In this document: one piece after another, positions 17,796-26,345 of the stretch
Numbering within the stretch: the stretch's first letter is position 1
Layout of the letters: each line of letters opens with the position of its first letter
NCBI GenBank assembly: GCA_021647905.1
Contig: JAKITW010000021.1
Location: 1 to 35,959 of the forward strand
DNA length: 35,959 nt
Direction: 5' to 3'
DNA from: Desulfobacterales bacterium
GTDB lineage: Bacteria; Desulfobacterota; Desulfobulbia; Desulfobulbales; BM004
Translations under genes and position numbers: made by a program
Notes under the pieces: model-generated
Told to the model about the DNA's origin: nothing
Databases searched by the model: none
The model's input: only the letters and a program-made list of their open reading frames with translations

Positions 17796-19258
17796 TCTTC
17801 CTCCAGCGGCGCAACCACGATCCGGTTGCCGGTTATGGCCGTAACCCTGATCCGGCGGCCCTTTTCGAGAAACTCACCCTGGCTGACCACGTCATGCACC
17901 CAGCCGTTGATCTCGGCCTTGCCGGCCGGCCGGAGCGGGGTGGAGACCGTGCCGGTGCAGTTGACCGCCACCGGGCTGTCCGCCGCCGCCGTGACCCGGG
18001 CGTCTTCAAGGGTGGCGGCAAGATAGGGTCCGTCAACCAGCCGGCCCATTCTCGGTAACAGATAACGCAGAACCAGCAATGATGCCAGCAAGGCACAGAT
18101 AAAGGAGATCAGCACCCGGAGAATATTGTTGACCAGGAGTTTACCCTGCCAGGGCATGGCAGGGTCTGGCAGGACAAAGTCCTGAAACGAGAGGACCATT
18201 CCCACCCCGATAAAGACGAACCCGGCGATCCCGGCCAGGCCGAAACCGGGAATTACAAAAACCTCGAAACCGAGCAGCACCAGCCCCAGGGCGATGATCA
18301 GCATCTCGGTATGGTCGGCCAGCCCAAGCAGGTACTGGTTGAAAAAAACCAGCCCCAGGCAGATTATGCCGACGAGCCCGGGGATGCCGAAACCCGGGGC
18401 CTTTAACTCGGTATAGAGCGCCGCCATGCCGATCATCAGCAGGACCGGGGCCATCCCGCCGATCAACCGGCCCAGTTTCTCGGACCAGGTCGGTTGCAGC
18501 CGTATCACCCGGCCGGGCGCGACCCCAAGGGCAATGAAAAGATCGTCAAGGGAAGAGACCGTTTTTCTGGAAAAGCCAAGCTCGGCCGCCTCGCGGTCAT
18601 CCATGGTCAGCAGTTCTCCGGCCGCCACCACCGTTGTCTTCCGGTAGCCGCGATTCTCTTTCCTGCTGCTGAACTCCCCGTAATCCCGGGCATCGATATA
18701 ACGTATTTCACCGTCTTCGCCCTCCAGCCGATAGACCTCCATATCCGCGCTGACCATGGCCTCGGCCAGTACCGGCGGGTAGCCGTTTCTCCTGGCCAGG
18801 GCCCGGAACTTGGCCCGGAGCGGCGACTGGAACTTTTCACCCATCATCTTGACGCCCTCGCTGGAATAGCTGATCGGGGCCACGTCGCCCAGGGTGGTGT
18901 GCGGGGCCATATAGAGATCGTTGCAGGCCAGGGCGATCAGGGCCCCGGCCGAAATCGCCTTGTCGGCGATAAAGGCCACGGTCCGGCCCCGGGGGTCGCG
19001 AAGCAGGGTGTTGACAATGGAAAGAGCCGCATCGACCCGGCCGCCGAAGGTGTCGATCTCCAGGATGAAAAGGGTGGCTGGCCTATTGTCCGCATCCCGG
19101 ATCGCCCGGCGGATAAAGGCGGCCATCCCCGGATTCACCTCCCCGGACACCGGGATCAGGTAGACCGCGGATTCCAGGGGCTTATTGTCCGCGGCCCGGG
19201 ATGAGGGGATGATCACGGCCAGGCAGCAGAGGGTGGCAAGAAAAAGGACTCGTATCAT
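17792..19258 (-). CDS. nfeD: Long NfeD protein with ClpP-like serine protease domain
   Basis: Encodes 488 residues from the ATG at 19258 (a TTG directly before it is also in frame). Order: signal/anchor helix about 5-22; ClpP/SppA-like protease about 30-245; four to five membrane helices about 265-400; C-terminal OB-fold NfeD domain about 425-488. The protease has the oxyanion segment DTFGG (about 69-73) and nucleophile Ser103 in KAISAGALIA; Lys150 is the likely base, by analogy with the Ser-Lys dyad of archaeal PH1510. The family cleaves membrane proteins such as stomatin. The gene heads the nfeD-nfeD-floA operon. AGG lies eight bases before the start. A 105-bp repeat lies 21 bp upstream. 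Confidence 0.95.
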   Translation of the reverse strand: MIRVLFLATLCCLAVIIPSSRAADNKPLESAVYLIPVSGEVNPGMAAFIRRAIRDADNRPATLFILEIDTFGGRVDAALSIVNTLLRDPRGRTVAFIADKAISAGALIALACNDLYMAPHTTLGDVAPISYSSEGVKMMGEKFQSPLRAKFRALARRNGYPPVLAEAMVSADMEVYRLEGEDGEIRYIDARDYGEFSSRKENRGYRKTTVVAAGELLTMDDREAAELGFSRKTVSSLDDLFIALGVAPGRVIRLQPTWSEKLGRLIGGMAPVLLMIGMAALYTELKAPGFGIPGLVGIICLGLVFFNQYLLGLADHTEMLIIALGLVLLGFEVFVIPGFGLAGIAGFVFIGVGMVLSFQDFVLPDPAMPWQGKLLVNNILRVLISFICALLASLLVLRYLLPRMGRLVDGPYLAATLEDARVTAAADSPVAVNCTGTVSTPLRPAGKAEINGWVHDVVSQGEFLEKGRRIRVTAITGNRIVVAPLEEE

Positions 19259-19278
19259 CAATGGACCTGTAAGAAACC

Positions 19279-19383
19279 TGATGAACTCGTAACAACCCGA
19301 AAGGCTTCAAATGCCACCCAATAAAATCAACAAGTTACAAGACGAATCACGTCCGTCGAGCGGGTTGTTGCGAGACCGACAAA
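19279..19383 (+). repeat. 105-bp hairpin repeat, copy 1
   Basis: Identical to 33104-33208 at 104 of 105 positions, same orientation. Terminal arms CTCGTAACAACCCG (19286-19299) and CGGGTTGTTGCGAG (19361-19374) are complementary at 13 of 14 bases. It fills most of the gap between the DUF3108 stop and the long nfeD start. It has no coding capacity. Confidence 0.95.
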
Positions 19384-19399
19384 CCTGGTCGAGCCGGGA

Positions 19400-20284
19400 T
19401 TATTCAGCGTCTGTCACCCGGTTGCCGTTGTTGTCCCGGGCCAATAGTACCGGCACGGTGCGGGAGTCGACCAGGTCGGCGATAAAGCTGCCCACCACCA
19501 CCTTACTCTTTATCCGGACCGGGATCTTGGCCGCATCGGCGGTGACCCAGATCTTGAGCTTGGCGTCCTTGCTCTTTTCAAACACCCCGCCCACATGTTT
19601 CAGGTCCGGCTCAATGAGAAAGGTGTCGTATTCACGGCCGGCAACCGTGATCGTTTCCCGTTTTCGCACCCAGACGATCCCGATCACGTTTTTGTTGCCG
19701 TCGCTGATCGGCCGGGAGATCTCCATGCCCTCGCGAAGATCCAGGCTGCGCACGTAATAGAAACCGGACATGGGGTCAAAGGAGCCCTCCATCAGGGGTG
19801 AGGTCCGGTGGTCCTTGTCAAAGTTCGAATAGCGGGCCACCTTTTCGCTCCAGTCAAAAAAGACCTTGATATCTCTTCTTGCCCGGCCCTCCTGCTGGTC
19901 CTTTTTATAGAACAGCGAGTGGGTCATATCGATGTTGACAATGGAATCGACCTTGTCGCGCACCTTGTAAAAAAGATCCAGGACCTTGTTCGAGGTGGCG
20001 GTCATTCGAAAATGATGGGCGGGCTGGCCCTGAAAGGATGCCCCGGGCAGCACCTCGAGTACCGCCGTGCCGGCCGGCACCATCTGCCAGCGAAGCTGAT
20101 AGGTAAGCCTTTCCCCGGCAAGAAAGGGGACCTGCCGGCCGCTTGCCCCGGCCGGAGCGACGGCGGGGAGGAGCAGGAGAGCGCCGGCCAGAACGGAGAC
20201 AACCAGAATGACCCAGTCCCGGCCCGGCCGGGTCGCACCTTGCCGCGGCCCGGCAAGGTGATTTATTTGATCCGCTATCAGCAT
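19400..20284 (-). CDS. DUF3108 domain protein, exported
   Basis: Encodes 294 residues from the ATG at 20284 (a TTG two codons upstream is in frame). An N-terminal basic region followed by a hydrophobic helix VILVVSVLAGALLLLPAV (about 24-41) ending in AGAS gives a signal peptide or anchor. The remainder fits DUF3108, a beta-rich periplasmic fold: GERLTYQLRW near the mature N-terminus, the Phe-Tyr pairs of MSGFYYVRSLDLREG, and GREYDTFLIEP. The function of the family is not established; related folds suggest lipid or lipoprotein handling at the envelope. It is monocistronic, with the repeat copy 1 at its 3' side. Confidence 0.88.
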   Translation of the reverse strand: MLIADQINHLAGPRQGATRPGRDWVILVVSVLAGALLLLPAVAPAGASGRQVPFLAGERLTYQLRWQMVPAGTAVLEVLPGASFQGQPAHHFRMTATSNKVLDLFYKVRDKVDSIVNIDMTHSLFYKKDQQEGRARRDIKVFFDWSEKVARYSNFDKDHRTSPLMEGSFDPMSGFYYVRSLDLREGMEISRPISDGNKNVIGIVWVRKRETITVAGREYDTFLIEPDLKHVGGVFEKSKDAKLKIWVTADAAKIPVRIKSKVVVGSFIADLVDSRTVPVLLARDNNGNRVTDAE

Positions 20285-20478
20285 AAACAACCCGCTTGTT
20301 CCCCGCGGCCGACAGGCGGGCCTTTATCCGGGAATTCATATTATTTCACAATCATTCTGATTTACCCGCCTTTGCCGGCCCTGTCAACAGAAACGGATGA
20401 TACGGGCAATGGGTGAACCGTACAATGCCGGGACCGGTATCAGGTTCCAGGACAAGCTGCCGCCACTGCCCACGGTCC

Positions 20479-20514
20479 CCTGTTTTTCCCGTCCCCTCTC
20501 TTCTGTCCTCAGGC
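20479..20514. repeat. Pyrimidine-rich block shared with 11554-11585
   Basis: CCTGTTTTT, then GTCC and TCTTCT blocks, then CAGGC; the same order of words occurs at 11554-11585. Both copies sit at or just beyond the 3' end of a minus-strand gene (UspA here, DUF47 there). The remainder of the gap 20291-20516 shows nothing I recognise. Confidence 0.4.
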
Positions 20515-20516
20515 AT

Positions 20517-20972
20517 TCATCCCACCACCCAGACGGTGAAACCCTTACTTTCCCGGACCACGGCGTTGGAGATGGAACCGAACAGAAACTCCTCGGCCTT
20601 GCTCACCCCGCGCTTACCCACCACCACCGTGTCAAACCCTCCCTCCTCCTGCATCTTGATGATTGTCCGGCTGGGTGGTTCGGCCGCGCTCTGCCGGCAG
20701 ATGGTGGTGATCCGCTCCGCGGGAATGGCAAAGCCGGCCAGCTTTTCCCTTGCCCGGGCAAAGATTTTTTCCGCTGCCGCTTCCTTTTCCCGGATATATT
20801 CGGCCAGGGTGTGGCCCTGCTGAAAATAATAGGGCGGCGGCTCAGGGTAGACGTTAAACAGGCAGATGGTGAATCCCTCGGTACTGCCCACGATTTGGCC
20901 GACGTAGTCCACCGCCCGCATGGATATCTCATTGTCGTCCACGGCAATGAGAAATTTTTTCCCGGTATCCAT
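20517..20972 (-). CDS. Universal stress protein (UspA family), ATP-binding type
   Basis: Encodes 151 residues, normal for a single-domain Usp. It begins KKFLIAVDDNEIS, the family's first strand and acidic turn. The nucleotide motif G-2x-G-9x-G-[ST] is present as GKRG(9)GS (about 119-133), which marks the ATP-binding class. The insertion with EPPPYYFQQGH (about 44-54) is typical of deltaproteobacterial Usp proteins. GAGGG lies just upstream of the ATG. Such proteins sense energy or redox stress; the partner here is not indicated. Its upstream neighbour ends 180 bp away. Confidence 0.94.
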   Translation of the reverse strand: MDTGKKFLIAVDDNEISMRAVDYVGQIVGSTEGFTICLFNVYPEPPPYYFQQGHTLAEYIREKEAAAEKIFARAREKLAGFAIPAERITTICRQSAAEPPSRTIIKMQEEGGFDTVVVGKRGVSKAEEFLFGSISNAVVRESKGFTVWVVG

Positions 20973-21067
20973 CTGATTGCCCTCAAATTTTCTTTACCCG
21001 TCTTGCATTCACAAGCCCTTGCTCTGTTTCGCTCCGAACCAGCATGGCTGGACCGGATTTCAGGCCC

Positions 21068-21138
21068 CAGCCACAACGAAACAATGAAAGTCGCCCCGGA
21101 CGAAGCTCCGGGTCCGGGGCGACTTTCATATAAACCTG
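21068..21138 (+). repeat. 71-bp hairpin repeat, copy A
   Basis: Starts CAGCCACAAC and ends ATATAAACCTG. A perfect 18-bp stem (21084-21101 with 21112-21129) has a 10-base loop. It lies 14 bases past the stop of the 21153-22100 gene and, read on the minus strand, is followed by TGTTTCGTTG, so it may also terminate that transcript. Copies B (22447) and C (26326) have the same orientation. Confidence 0.9.
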
Positions 21139-21152
21139 GCGAGAAATGCGGA

Positions 21153-22100
21153 TCAGGTATCAACGATGTAGCATTGATCCCATTTTTCCACCAGCTTGAC
21201 CAACTGCACCATGGTCTGCTGGGTGGGAGTGGCCACCCGCTGTTCGGTCCCATATGCACAGAGCATCCCGTTCAAGGCATCCACCTCGGTGCGCTTGCGG
21301 TTGACCACGTCCTGGAGCATGGAGGACATGTTGGCGGCGGTCCGGTTGCAGATATCAAAGAGCAGTTCATAGAGATCCTGCCGGATATCGATATCGCAGG
21401 CCTCGGCCACGGCCCGGCCCTCGTCCACCAGCCGTTTCATCAGGGTGATGGACTCCATGTTCTGGAGAAGCATCCCGTTTCTCATCCGCAACACGGCGGA
21501 AACACTGTTGATGGCCGAATATACGATCACCTTGCACCAGAGCTTCTCCTTAACCTCCCGGGTCACCTCGGTGGGGATCCCGCTCCGGGTCAGGACCTGG
21601 CTCAGCCGCTCGATCCGGGGAGTGGGCTGACCGGTCAACTCGCCGATCAGGGTGTCGCCCAGGCCGCTGTGTTTGACCCGGCCGGGGCCCAGGCCGATGC
21701 CGGCCATGAAGGTAAAGCCGCCGATGATATTATCGCGGCCCACCACCTTTTCCATGATCTCCAGGTTGCCGAGCCCGGTCTGCAGGCTCAGGACCGGCGA
21801 ATCCTCGGCAACCAGGTGGGCGACCCCCTTTACCGCGGCCCGGGTATCAAAGGATTTTACCGCCAGGATCACAAGATCGCACTGCTTGATCTCCTGACCG
21901 TTGTTCACCGCCCGGGCCGGGACACGGGTCATGGCACCGGGGTCTTCCACCCCGATATCCATGATCTCGATACCGTTCCGGTTGATCGCCTCAACAACGT
22001 CCTCGCGTGTTTCCACGAACCAGACCCGGTGACCGCCCCGGCTGAGCAGGGCCCCGAACACCCGGCCGATGGCGCCTGCGCCGACAATGACTATCTCCAT
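21153..22100 (-). CDS. Ketopantoate reductase family protein (PanE/ApbA-like)
   Basis: Encodes 315 residues from the ATG at 22100, preceded by AGGAGAG; an in-frame GTG 18 bases upstream is less likely. The Rossmann dinucleotide motif GAGAIG is at 7-12, so NADP(H) is expected. The ApbA C-terminal domain follows, with catalytic-type Lys190 in EKLWCKV, Asn198 in SAINSV and Glu272 in RKRTEVDALNG. The family reduces 2-dehydropantoate to pantoate for pantothenate/CoA synthesis. Paralogues with other 2-keto substrates are common, and no panB or panC is nearby, so I leave the gene name open. It diverges from the yej operon. Confidence 0.88.
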   Translation of the reverse strand: MEIVIVGAGAIGRVFGALLSRGGHRVWFVETREDVVEAINRNGIEIMDIGVEDPGAMTRVPARAVNNGQEIKQCDLVILAVKSFDTRAAVKGVAHLVAEDSPVLSLQTGLGNLEIMEKVVGRDNIIGGFTFMAGIGLGPGRVKHSGLGDTLIGELTGQPTPRIERLSQVLTRSGIPTEVTREVKEKLWCKVIVYSAINSVSAVLRMRNGMLLQNMESITLMKRLVDEGRAVAEACDIDIRQDLYELLFDICNRTAANMSSMLQDVVNRKRTEVDALNGMLCAYGTEQRVATPTQQTMVQLVKLVEKWDQCYIVDT

Positions 22101-22246
22101 GGCCCTCTCCTGTTTCACGGTTTTTCAGATCCACCCCTGGTAATCGGATTACAACACTTGGGCCTGCTTGTCAATCAATGGCCCCGCCTTTGCGCCAGGG
22201 GTCCCGGCGGGCCGGCCCGTTTCCGCGTGCTGGTTGCAGCCGGAAC

Positions 22247-22307
22247 GTAAGCGATCACAGGCCTGGAGTTTACCGGGTTGCCGGCGCCTTACCCTGTGAT
22301 TGATTAC
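22247..22307. repeat. Imperfect 15-bp inverted repeat
   Basis: GTAAGCGATCACAGG (22247-22261) pairs with CCTGTGATTGATTAC (22293-22307) at 13 of 15 positions, including an uninterrupted 8-bp core. The left arm starts like the outer arm of the 26415 element (GTAAGCGTTCAC), so it may be a distant relative. There is no T-run on either side. Confidence 0.5.
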
Positions 22308-22446
22308 GCTGGAACTTATTGTCACCGCCCCGGGCCGGGCCGGCCGGTTGTCTCCCCGGTCAATCCACTTGCCGTAGCCGGTTCGCCCTGGTATGTTTGG
22401 CAATCTCCGTAACCGGACATCGGGCCGGACCATAACTTTTGGACCG

Positions 22447-22517
22447 CAGCCACAATCAATAATAAAAATCTCTCCGGACAACGATCTTGGTCTGGAACGA
22501 TTTTACATATAAACCTG
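22447..22517 (+). repeat. 71-bp hairpin repeat, copy B
   Basis: Same length and same end sequences as copy A (CAGCCACAA at the 5' end, ACATATAAACCTG at the 3' end). The stem has diverged, but two pairs changed on both sides (G-C to A-T and C-G to T-A), one became G-T, and two or three are mismatched. It lies 32 bp before the yejB start. Confidence 0.85.
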
Positions 22518-22549
22518 TTACCCCTGTCCGCCGACGCCACTCGACAAAC

Positions 22550-23626
22550 ATGGCCGCCTATATCCTGAAACGCATCCTGTTGATGATCCCCACCCTGTTC
22601 GGGATCATGCTGATCACCTTTATGGTGACCCAGTTCGTGCCCGGCGGTCCGGTGGAGCGGATGATGGCTGAAATCGAGGGCCATGGCGCCAAGACCGCCC
22701 TGGGCGCCACCGGCGAGGTCCGGGCCGGCACCACCAGTGGTCTCTACCAGGGCAGACAGGGACTGGACCAGCAACGGATAGAGCAACTTAAAAAACTCTA
22801 CGGCTTTGACAAGCCGCCGCTGGAACGGTTCCTGATCATGATGAAGAACTACCTGGTCTTTGATTTCGGCACCAGTTATTACCACCACCAGAGCGTGGTC
22901 CAACTGGTGATCTCCAAGCTGCCGGTGTCCATGTCCCTGGGACTCTGGTCCTTTCTGATCGTCTACCTCACCTGCATTCCGCTGGGCATCTCCAAGGCGG
23001 TACACCACGGCGACCGGTTCGATGTCATCTCCAGCAGCGTGATCCTGGTCGGCTACGCTATCCCCGGTTTTGTCCTGGCCATCCTGATGATCGTCCTGTT
23101 CGGCGGCGGCAGCTTCTGGAGTATTTTCCCGCTCCGGGGCCTGGTCTCCGACAACTGGTCCGAGATGAGCCTCATCGCAAAGATTCTCGACTATCTTTGG
23201 CACATGGTCCTGCCGGTCACCGCCAGCACCGTGGGCAGCCTGGCGGTGATGACCCTGCTGACCAAGAACAGTTTTCTGGAGGAGATCCGCAAGCAGTACG
23301 TGCTCACCGCCCGGGCCAAGGGGTTGGGGGAAAACCAGGTCCTCTACCGCCATGTGTTCCGCAATGCGATCATCCCGATCATCACCGGCTTTCCCGGTTC
23401 CTTTATCACCGCCTTTTTCACCGGCAGCCTGCTGATCGAGACCATCTTCTCGCTGGACGGGATGGGGCTGCTGGCCTACCAGTCGGTAATGAACCGTGAC
23501 TACCCGGTGGTGCTGGGCACCCTTTATTTCTTTACGATCATCGGTCTGATCTCCCGCCTGCTTTCGGATCTGAGCTATGTGCTGGTGGATCCGCGGATCA
23601 CCTTTGAGAGCGTGGAGCAGAAATGA
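22550..23626 (+). CDS. yejB: ABC transporter permease YejB (peptide/microcin C type)
   Basis: Encodes 358 residues. I place the start at MAAYILKRILLMIPTLFG, the standard opening of this permease; the longer frame from 22487 runs through repeat B. Six membrane helices are expected, the first at about 9-28. QFVPGGPVERMM (about 29-40) and the insertion around LKKLYGFDKPP are YejB-type, distinguishing it from plain OppB. The EAA loop (YVLTARAKGLGENQVLYRH) that contacts the ATPase is present near 245-265. It imports oligopeptides with YejE and YejF. The stop overlaps yejE as ATGA. There is no strong ribosome site before the ATG. Confidence 0.93.
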   Translation: MAAYILKRILLMIPTLFGIMLITFMVTQFVPGGPVERMMAEIEGHGAKTALGATGEVRAGTTSGLYQGRQGLDQQRIEQLKKLYGFDKPPLERFLIMMKNYLVFDFGTSYYHHQSVVQLVISKLPVSMSLGLWSFLIVYLTCIPLGISKAVHHGDRFDVISSSVILVGYAIPGFVLAILMIVLFGGGSFWSIFPLRGLVSDNWSEMSLIAKILDYLWHMVLPVTASTVGSLAVMTLLTKNSFLEEIRKQYVLTARAKGLGENQVLYRHVFRNAIIPIITGFPGSFITAFFTGSLLIETIFSLDGMGLLAYQSVMNRDYPVVLGTLYFFTIIGLISRLLSDLSYVLVDPRITFESVEQK

Positions 23627-24672
23627 GCCGCCGCCCGGGAACAGGCCTGGCCCGGCGACGCTGGCGGCGGTTTAAAAGCAACCGCCGGGGCTTCTACAGC
23701 CTGGTTCTTTTTTCCATCCTTTTTATCCTCGGCATGAACGCCGAGTTGATCAGCAACGACAAACCCTTTCTGCTCTGCTATCAGGATTCTTTTTACTATC
23801 CGGTCTTCAAGTCCTATCCCGAGACCCTGTTTGGCGGAGATTTTGATACTGAGACCGATTACCGCGATCCTTATATCCTGGAAAAGCTCACCACCAACGG
23901 CAACTGGGTCCTTTTCCCGATCAATCCCCACTCCTACAACTCCATCAACCAGGCGATAGAGGGACCAGTGCCCTCGCCGCCCACCCGGGCCAACTATCTC
24001 GGCACCGATGACCGCGGCCGGGACGTGCTGGCCCGGCTCATTTACGGGTTTCGACTGTCAGTGCTGTTCGGCTTCTGCCTGACCCTGGTGGGTACCGGAC
24101 TGGGGATCATTGCCGGCGCGGTGCAGGGCTATTTCGGCGGCAAGACCGATCTTTTTTTTCAACGCTTCATCGAGATCTGGAGCGCCATGCCTGAACTCTA
24201 TCTGCTGATTATCTTTGCCTCGATTTTCAAGCCCAGCGTCCTGCTGCTGATCATCCTGCTGTCCATGTTCGGCTGGATGGGGCTTTCCGACTATGTGCGG
24301 GCCGAGTTCCTCAAGGGCCGCAACATGGACTACGTCACTGCGGCCAAGGCCCTGGGGGTGGGCAACCTGACCATCATGTTCCGCCACCTGCTGCCCAACG
24401 GCATGACCCCGGTGATCACCTTTCTGCCCTTTCGGATGTCCGGCGCGATCCTGGCCCTGACCAGCCTCGATTTTCTGGGCCTCGGGGTGCCGCCCTCCAC
24501 CCCGAGCCTGGGCGAACTGCTGGCCCAGGGCAAGAGCAATATCGAGGCCTGGTGGCTGTCGCTCTCCACCTTTGTGGTGCTGGTGGGCACCCTTGTCTTG
24601 CTGGTCTTTATCGGCGAGGCCCTGCGTGAAACCTTTGATCCCCGCCAATCCCTGGTCGCAAAGAAAAAATGA
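23623..24672 (+). CDS. yejE: ABC transporter permease YejE (peptide/microcin C type)
   Basis: Encodes 349 residues. The first membrane helix at about 25-42 is followed by a large extracytoplasmic segment (about 43-140) containing NYLGTDDRGRDVLARLIYG, the family hallmark. Five further helices follow, and the EAA loop YVTAAKALGVGNLTIMFRH is at about 225-243. The second half-channel of the importer, paired with YejB. Both ends overlap neighbouring genes in ATGA junctions (23623 and 24669), so the three subunits are made from one message in fixed proportion. Confidence 0.94.
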   Translation: MSRRPGTGLARRRWRRFKSNRRGFYSLVLFSILFILGMNAELISNDKPFLLCYQDSFYYPVFKSYPETLFGGDFDTETDYRDPYILEKLTTNGNWVLFPINPHSYNSINQAIEGPVPSPPTRANYLGTDDRGRDVLARLIYGFRLSVLFGFCLTLVGTGLGIIAGAVQGYFGGKTDLFFQRFIEIWSAMPELYLLIIFASIFKPSVLLLIILLSMFGWMGLSDYVRAEFLKGRNMDYVTAAKALGVGNLTIMFRHLLPNGMTPVITFLPFRMSGAILALTSLDFLGLGVPPSTPSLGELLAQGKSNIEAWWLSLSTFVVLVGTLVLLVFIGEALRETFDPRQSLVAKKK

Positions 24673-26345
24673 TGAACTTGCTGGAACTCAAGGAGCTTTC
24701 GCTGACCATCCACACCGAGACCGGCCCGGAACAGGTGCTTGATTCGGTGTCCCTGACCGTTGCCCCGGGCCAGACCGTGGCCCTGGTGGGTGAGTCCGGC
24801 TCCGGCAAGTCGGTAACCGCCTTGTCGATCCTGAGACTCCTGGAACGGACCGCCACGGTGAGCATGCGCGGGGAGATTCTGTTCGAGGAGCAGGACCTCC
24901 TGACCAGCAGCGAGGAACAGGTCCGCAGGCTGCGCGGCAACCGGATAGCGATGATCTTCCAGGAGCCGATGACCTCGCTCAACCCGGTCTACACCATCGG
25001 CGCCCAGGTAATGGAATCCCTGATTCTCCACCAGGGACTTGCCAGACAGGAGGCCCGGGACAAGGCGATCAACCTGCTGGCCCGGACCGGGATTCCGGAC
25101 CCGGAACAACGGCTGGCCAGCTATCCCCATCAACTCTCCGGCGGGCAACGGCAGCGGGTGATGATCGCCATGGCCCTGGCCTGCCGGCCGGCCCTGTTGA
25201 TCGCCGATGAGCCGACCACCGCGCTGGACGTCACCATCCAGGCCCAGATCCTGGCCCTGATCAAGGACCTGCAACGGGAAATGGGCATGGCCGTACTCCT
25301 GATTACCCATGATCTCAACATGGTGCGCAAGATTGCCGGCCAGGTTCACATCATGCGCCAGGGCCGGATAGTCGAGCAGGGAGATACCGAACAGATCTTT
25401 ACCAACCCGGTCGATTCCTACACCCGACATCTGCTGGCCAGCGTGCCCAGGGGCTTCCCGGAGCCAAGACCCCGGGGAGCCCCCCTGCTCACAATTAAGG
25501 ACATGCGCTGTCATTTTCCGATCAAGGCCGGGTTCTTTAAAAAAACCGTGGGCCTGATCAAGGCGGTGGACGGGATCTCGCTCACCATCCGCCAGGGATC
25601 CACCTATGGGGTGGTGGGCGAATCTGGCTCGGGCAAGTCCACTCTGGGGATGTGTCTGTTGCGACTCACCGGCTGCCAGGGCCGGATCCGTTACATGCGG
25701 GAGAACGGGGAAATCGATCTGCTCGCCCTTGACATCGCCGGGATGAGGCCCCTGCGCAAGGAGTTGCAGGTGGTGTTCCAGGATCCTTTTTCCTCGCTCT
25801 CGCCCCGGTTGACCGTTGAGGAGATCATCAACGAGGGGCTCAAGGTGCATGGAATCGGCAGAGATAAAAGAAAACAGCGGCAACTGGTGGAACAGAGTCT
25901 GCTGGAGGTGGGGCTTGTTCCGGAGATGGCGGACCGCTATCCCCATGAATTCTCCGGGGGCCAGCGGCAGCGAATCGCCATTGCCCGGGCCGTGGCCCTG
26001 AAACCGCGGTTTCTGGTGCTGGACGAGCCCACCAGCGCCCTGGACATGACCATCCAGGCCCAGATCATCGAGCTGCTCAAGGACCTCCAGACAAGACTCG
26101 GAATGACCTATCTGTTCATCTCCCATGACCTGCGGATAATCCGGGCCCTGTGTGACGAGGTGGCGGTGATGAAGGAAGGGCTGATCGTGGAATCAGGACC
26201 GGCCGGCGAAATCTTCCGCAACCCCACCCATCCCTATACCCGCAAACTCTTTGCCGCGGCCTTTGGGCTGGAAACGGATGAGCCGGGAACTGGAGAAACA
26301 ACCAGCATGGCCGGCCAATATGGTCCAGCCACAACAAAAGAATGA
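24669..26345 (+). CDS. yejF: Duplicated ABC ATPase YejF
   Basis: Encodes 558 residues with two complete nucleotide-binding domains. Domain 1 has Walker A GESGSGKS (41-48), signature LSGGQRQR (156-163) and Walker [10 protein letters not shown]. Domain 2 has Walker A GESGSGKS (317-324), signature FSGGQRQR (428-435) and Walker B LVLDEPTS. Both keep the switch histidines (THD, SHD). This fused arrangement is that of YejF, which energises YejB/YejE. The C-terminus runs about 25 residues past the conserved end; its last six codons and the stop fall in repeat copy C. A second ATG directly follows the first; either gives the same protein bar one residue. Confidence 0.95.
   Translation: MMNLLELKELSLTIHTETGPEQVLDSVSLTVAPGQTVALVGESGSGKSVTALSILRLLERTATVSMRGEILFEEQDLLTSSEEQVRRLRGNRIAMIFQEPMTSLNPVYTIGAQVMESLILHQGLARQEARDKAINLLARTGIPDPEQRLASYPHQLSGGQRQRVMIAMALACRPALLIADEPTTALDVTIQAQILALIKDLQREMGMAVLLITHDLNMVRKIAGQVHIMRQGRIVEQGDTEQIFTNPVDSYTRHLLASVPRGFPEPRPRGAPLLTIKDMRCHFPIKAGFFKKTVGLIKAVDGISLTIRQGSTYGVVGESGSGKSTLGMCLLRLTGCQGRIRYMRENGEIDLLALDIAGMRPLRKELQVVFQDPFSSLSPRLTVEEIINEGLKVHGIGRDKRKQRQLVEQSLLEVGLVPEMADRYPHEFSGGQRQRIAIARAVALKPRFLVLDEPTSALDMTIQAQIIELLKDLQTRLGMTYLFISHDLRIIRALCDEVAVMKEGLIVESGPAGEIFRNPTHPYTRKLFAAAFGLETDEPGTGETTSMAGQYGPATTKE

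Larger units (their letters stand above)
22101..22549. other. Divergent intergenic region upstream of yejB, 449 bases
   Basis: Holds an imperfect hairpin (22247-22307) and copy B of the 71-bp repeat (22447-22517). An open frame continues upstream of yejB to 22487, but those codons lie in the repeat and have no family match. I see no clear promoter and no remnant of a yejA binding-protein gene. Confidence 0.5.

Noticed and set aside
19279-19383. Integron attC site
   Set aside because: The arms contain AAC and GTT, but the RYYYAAC/GTTRRRY cores do not fit, no integrase is present, and the copies do not flank cassettes.
21084-21129. Simple intrinsic terminator only
   Set aside because: The stem is ideal for one, but the same flanking words occur in copies B and C, where no terminator is expected (B is upstream of yejB), so it is better described as a repeat that may also terminate.
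20397-22250. Long plus-strand open frame of 617 codons
   Set aside because: It runs antisense through the UspA and ketopantoate reductase-family genes, both with clear motifs, and across repeat A. High GC at third positions keeps the opposite strand open. Similar antisense frames at 24330-26126, 29684-31405, 31875-33011 and 13647-14615 were rejected for the same reason.
22487-22549. 21-residue N-terminal extension of YejB
   Set aside because: The codons derive mainly from repeat B, have no family counterpart, and the normal permease start lies at 22550.
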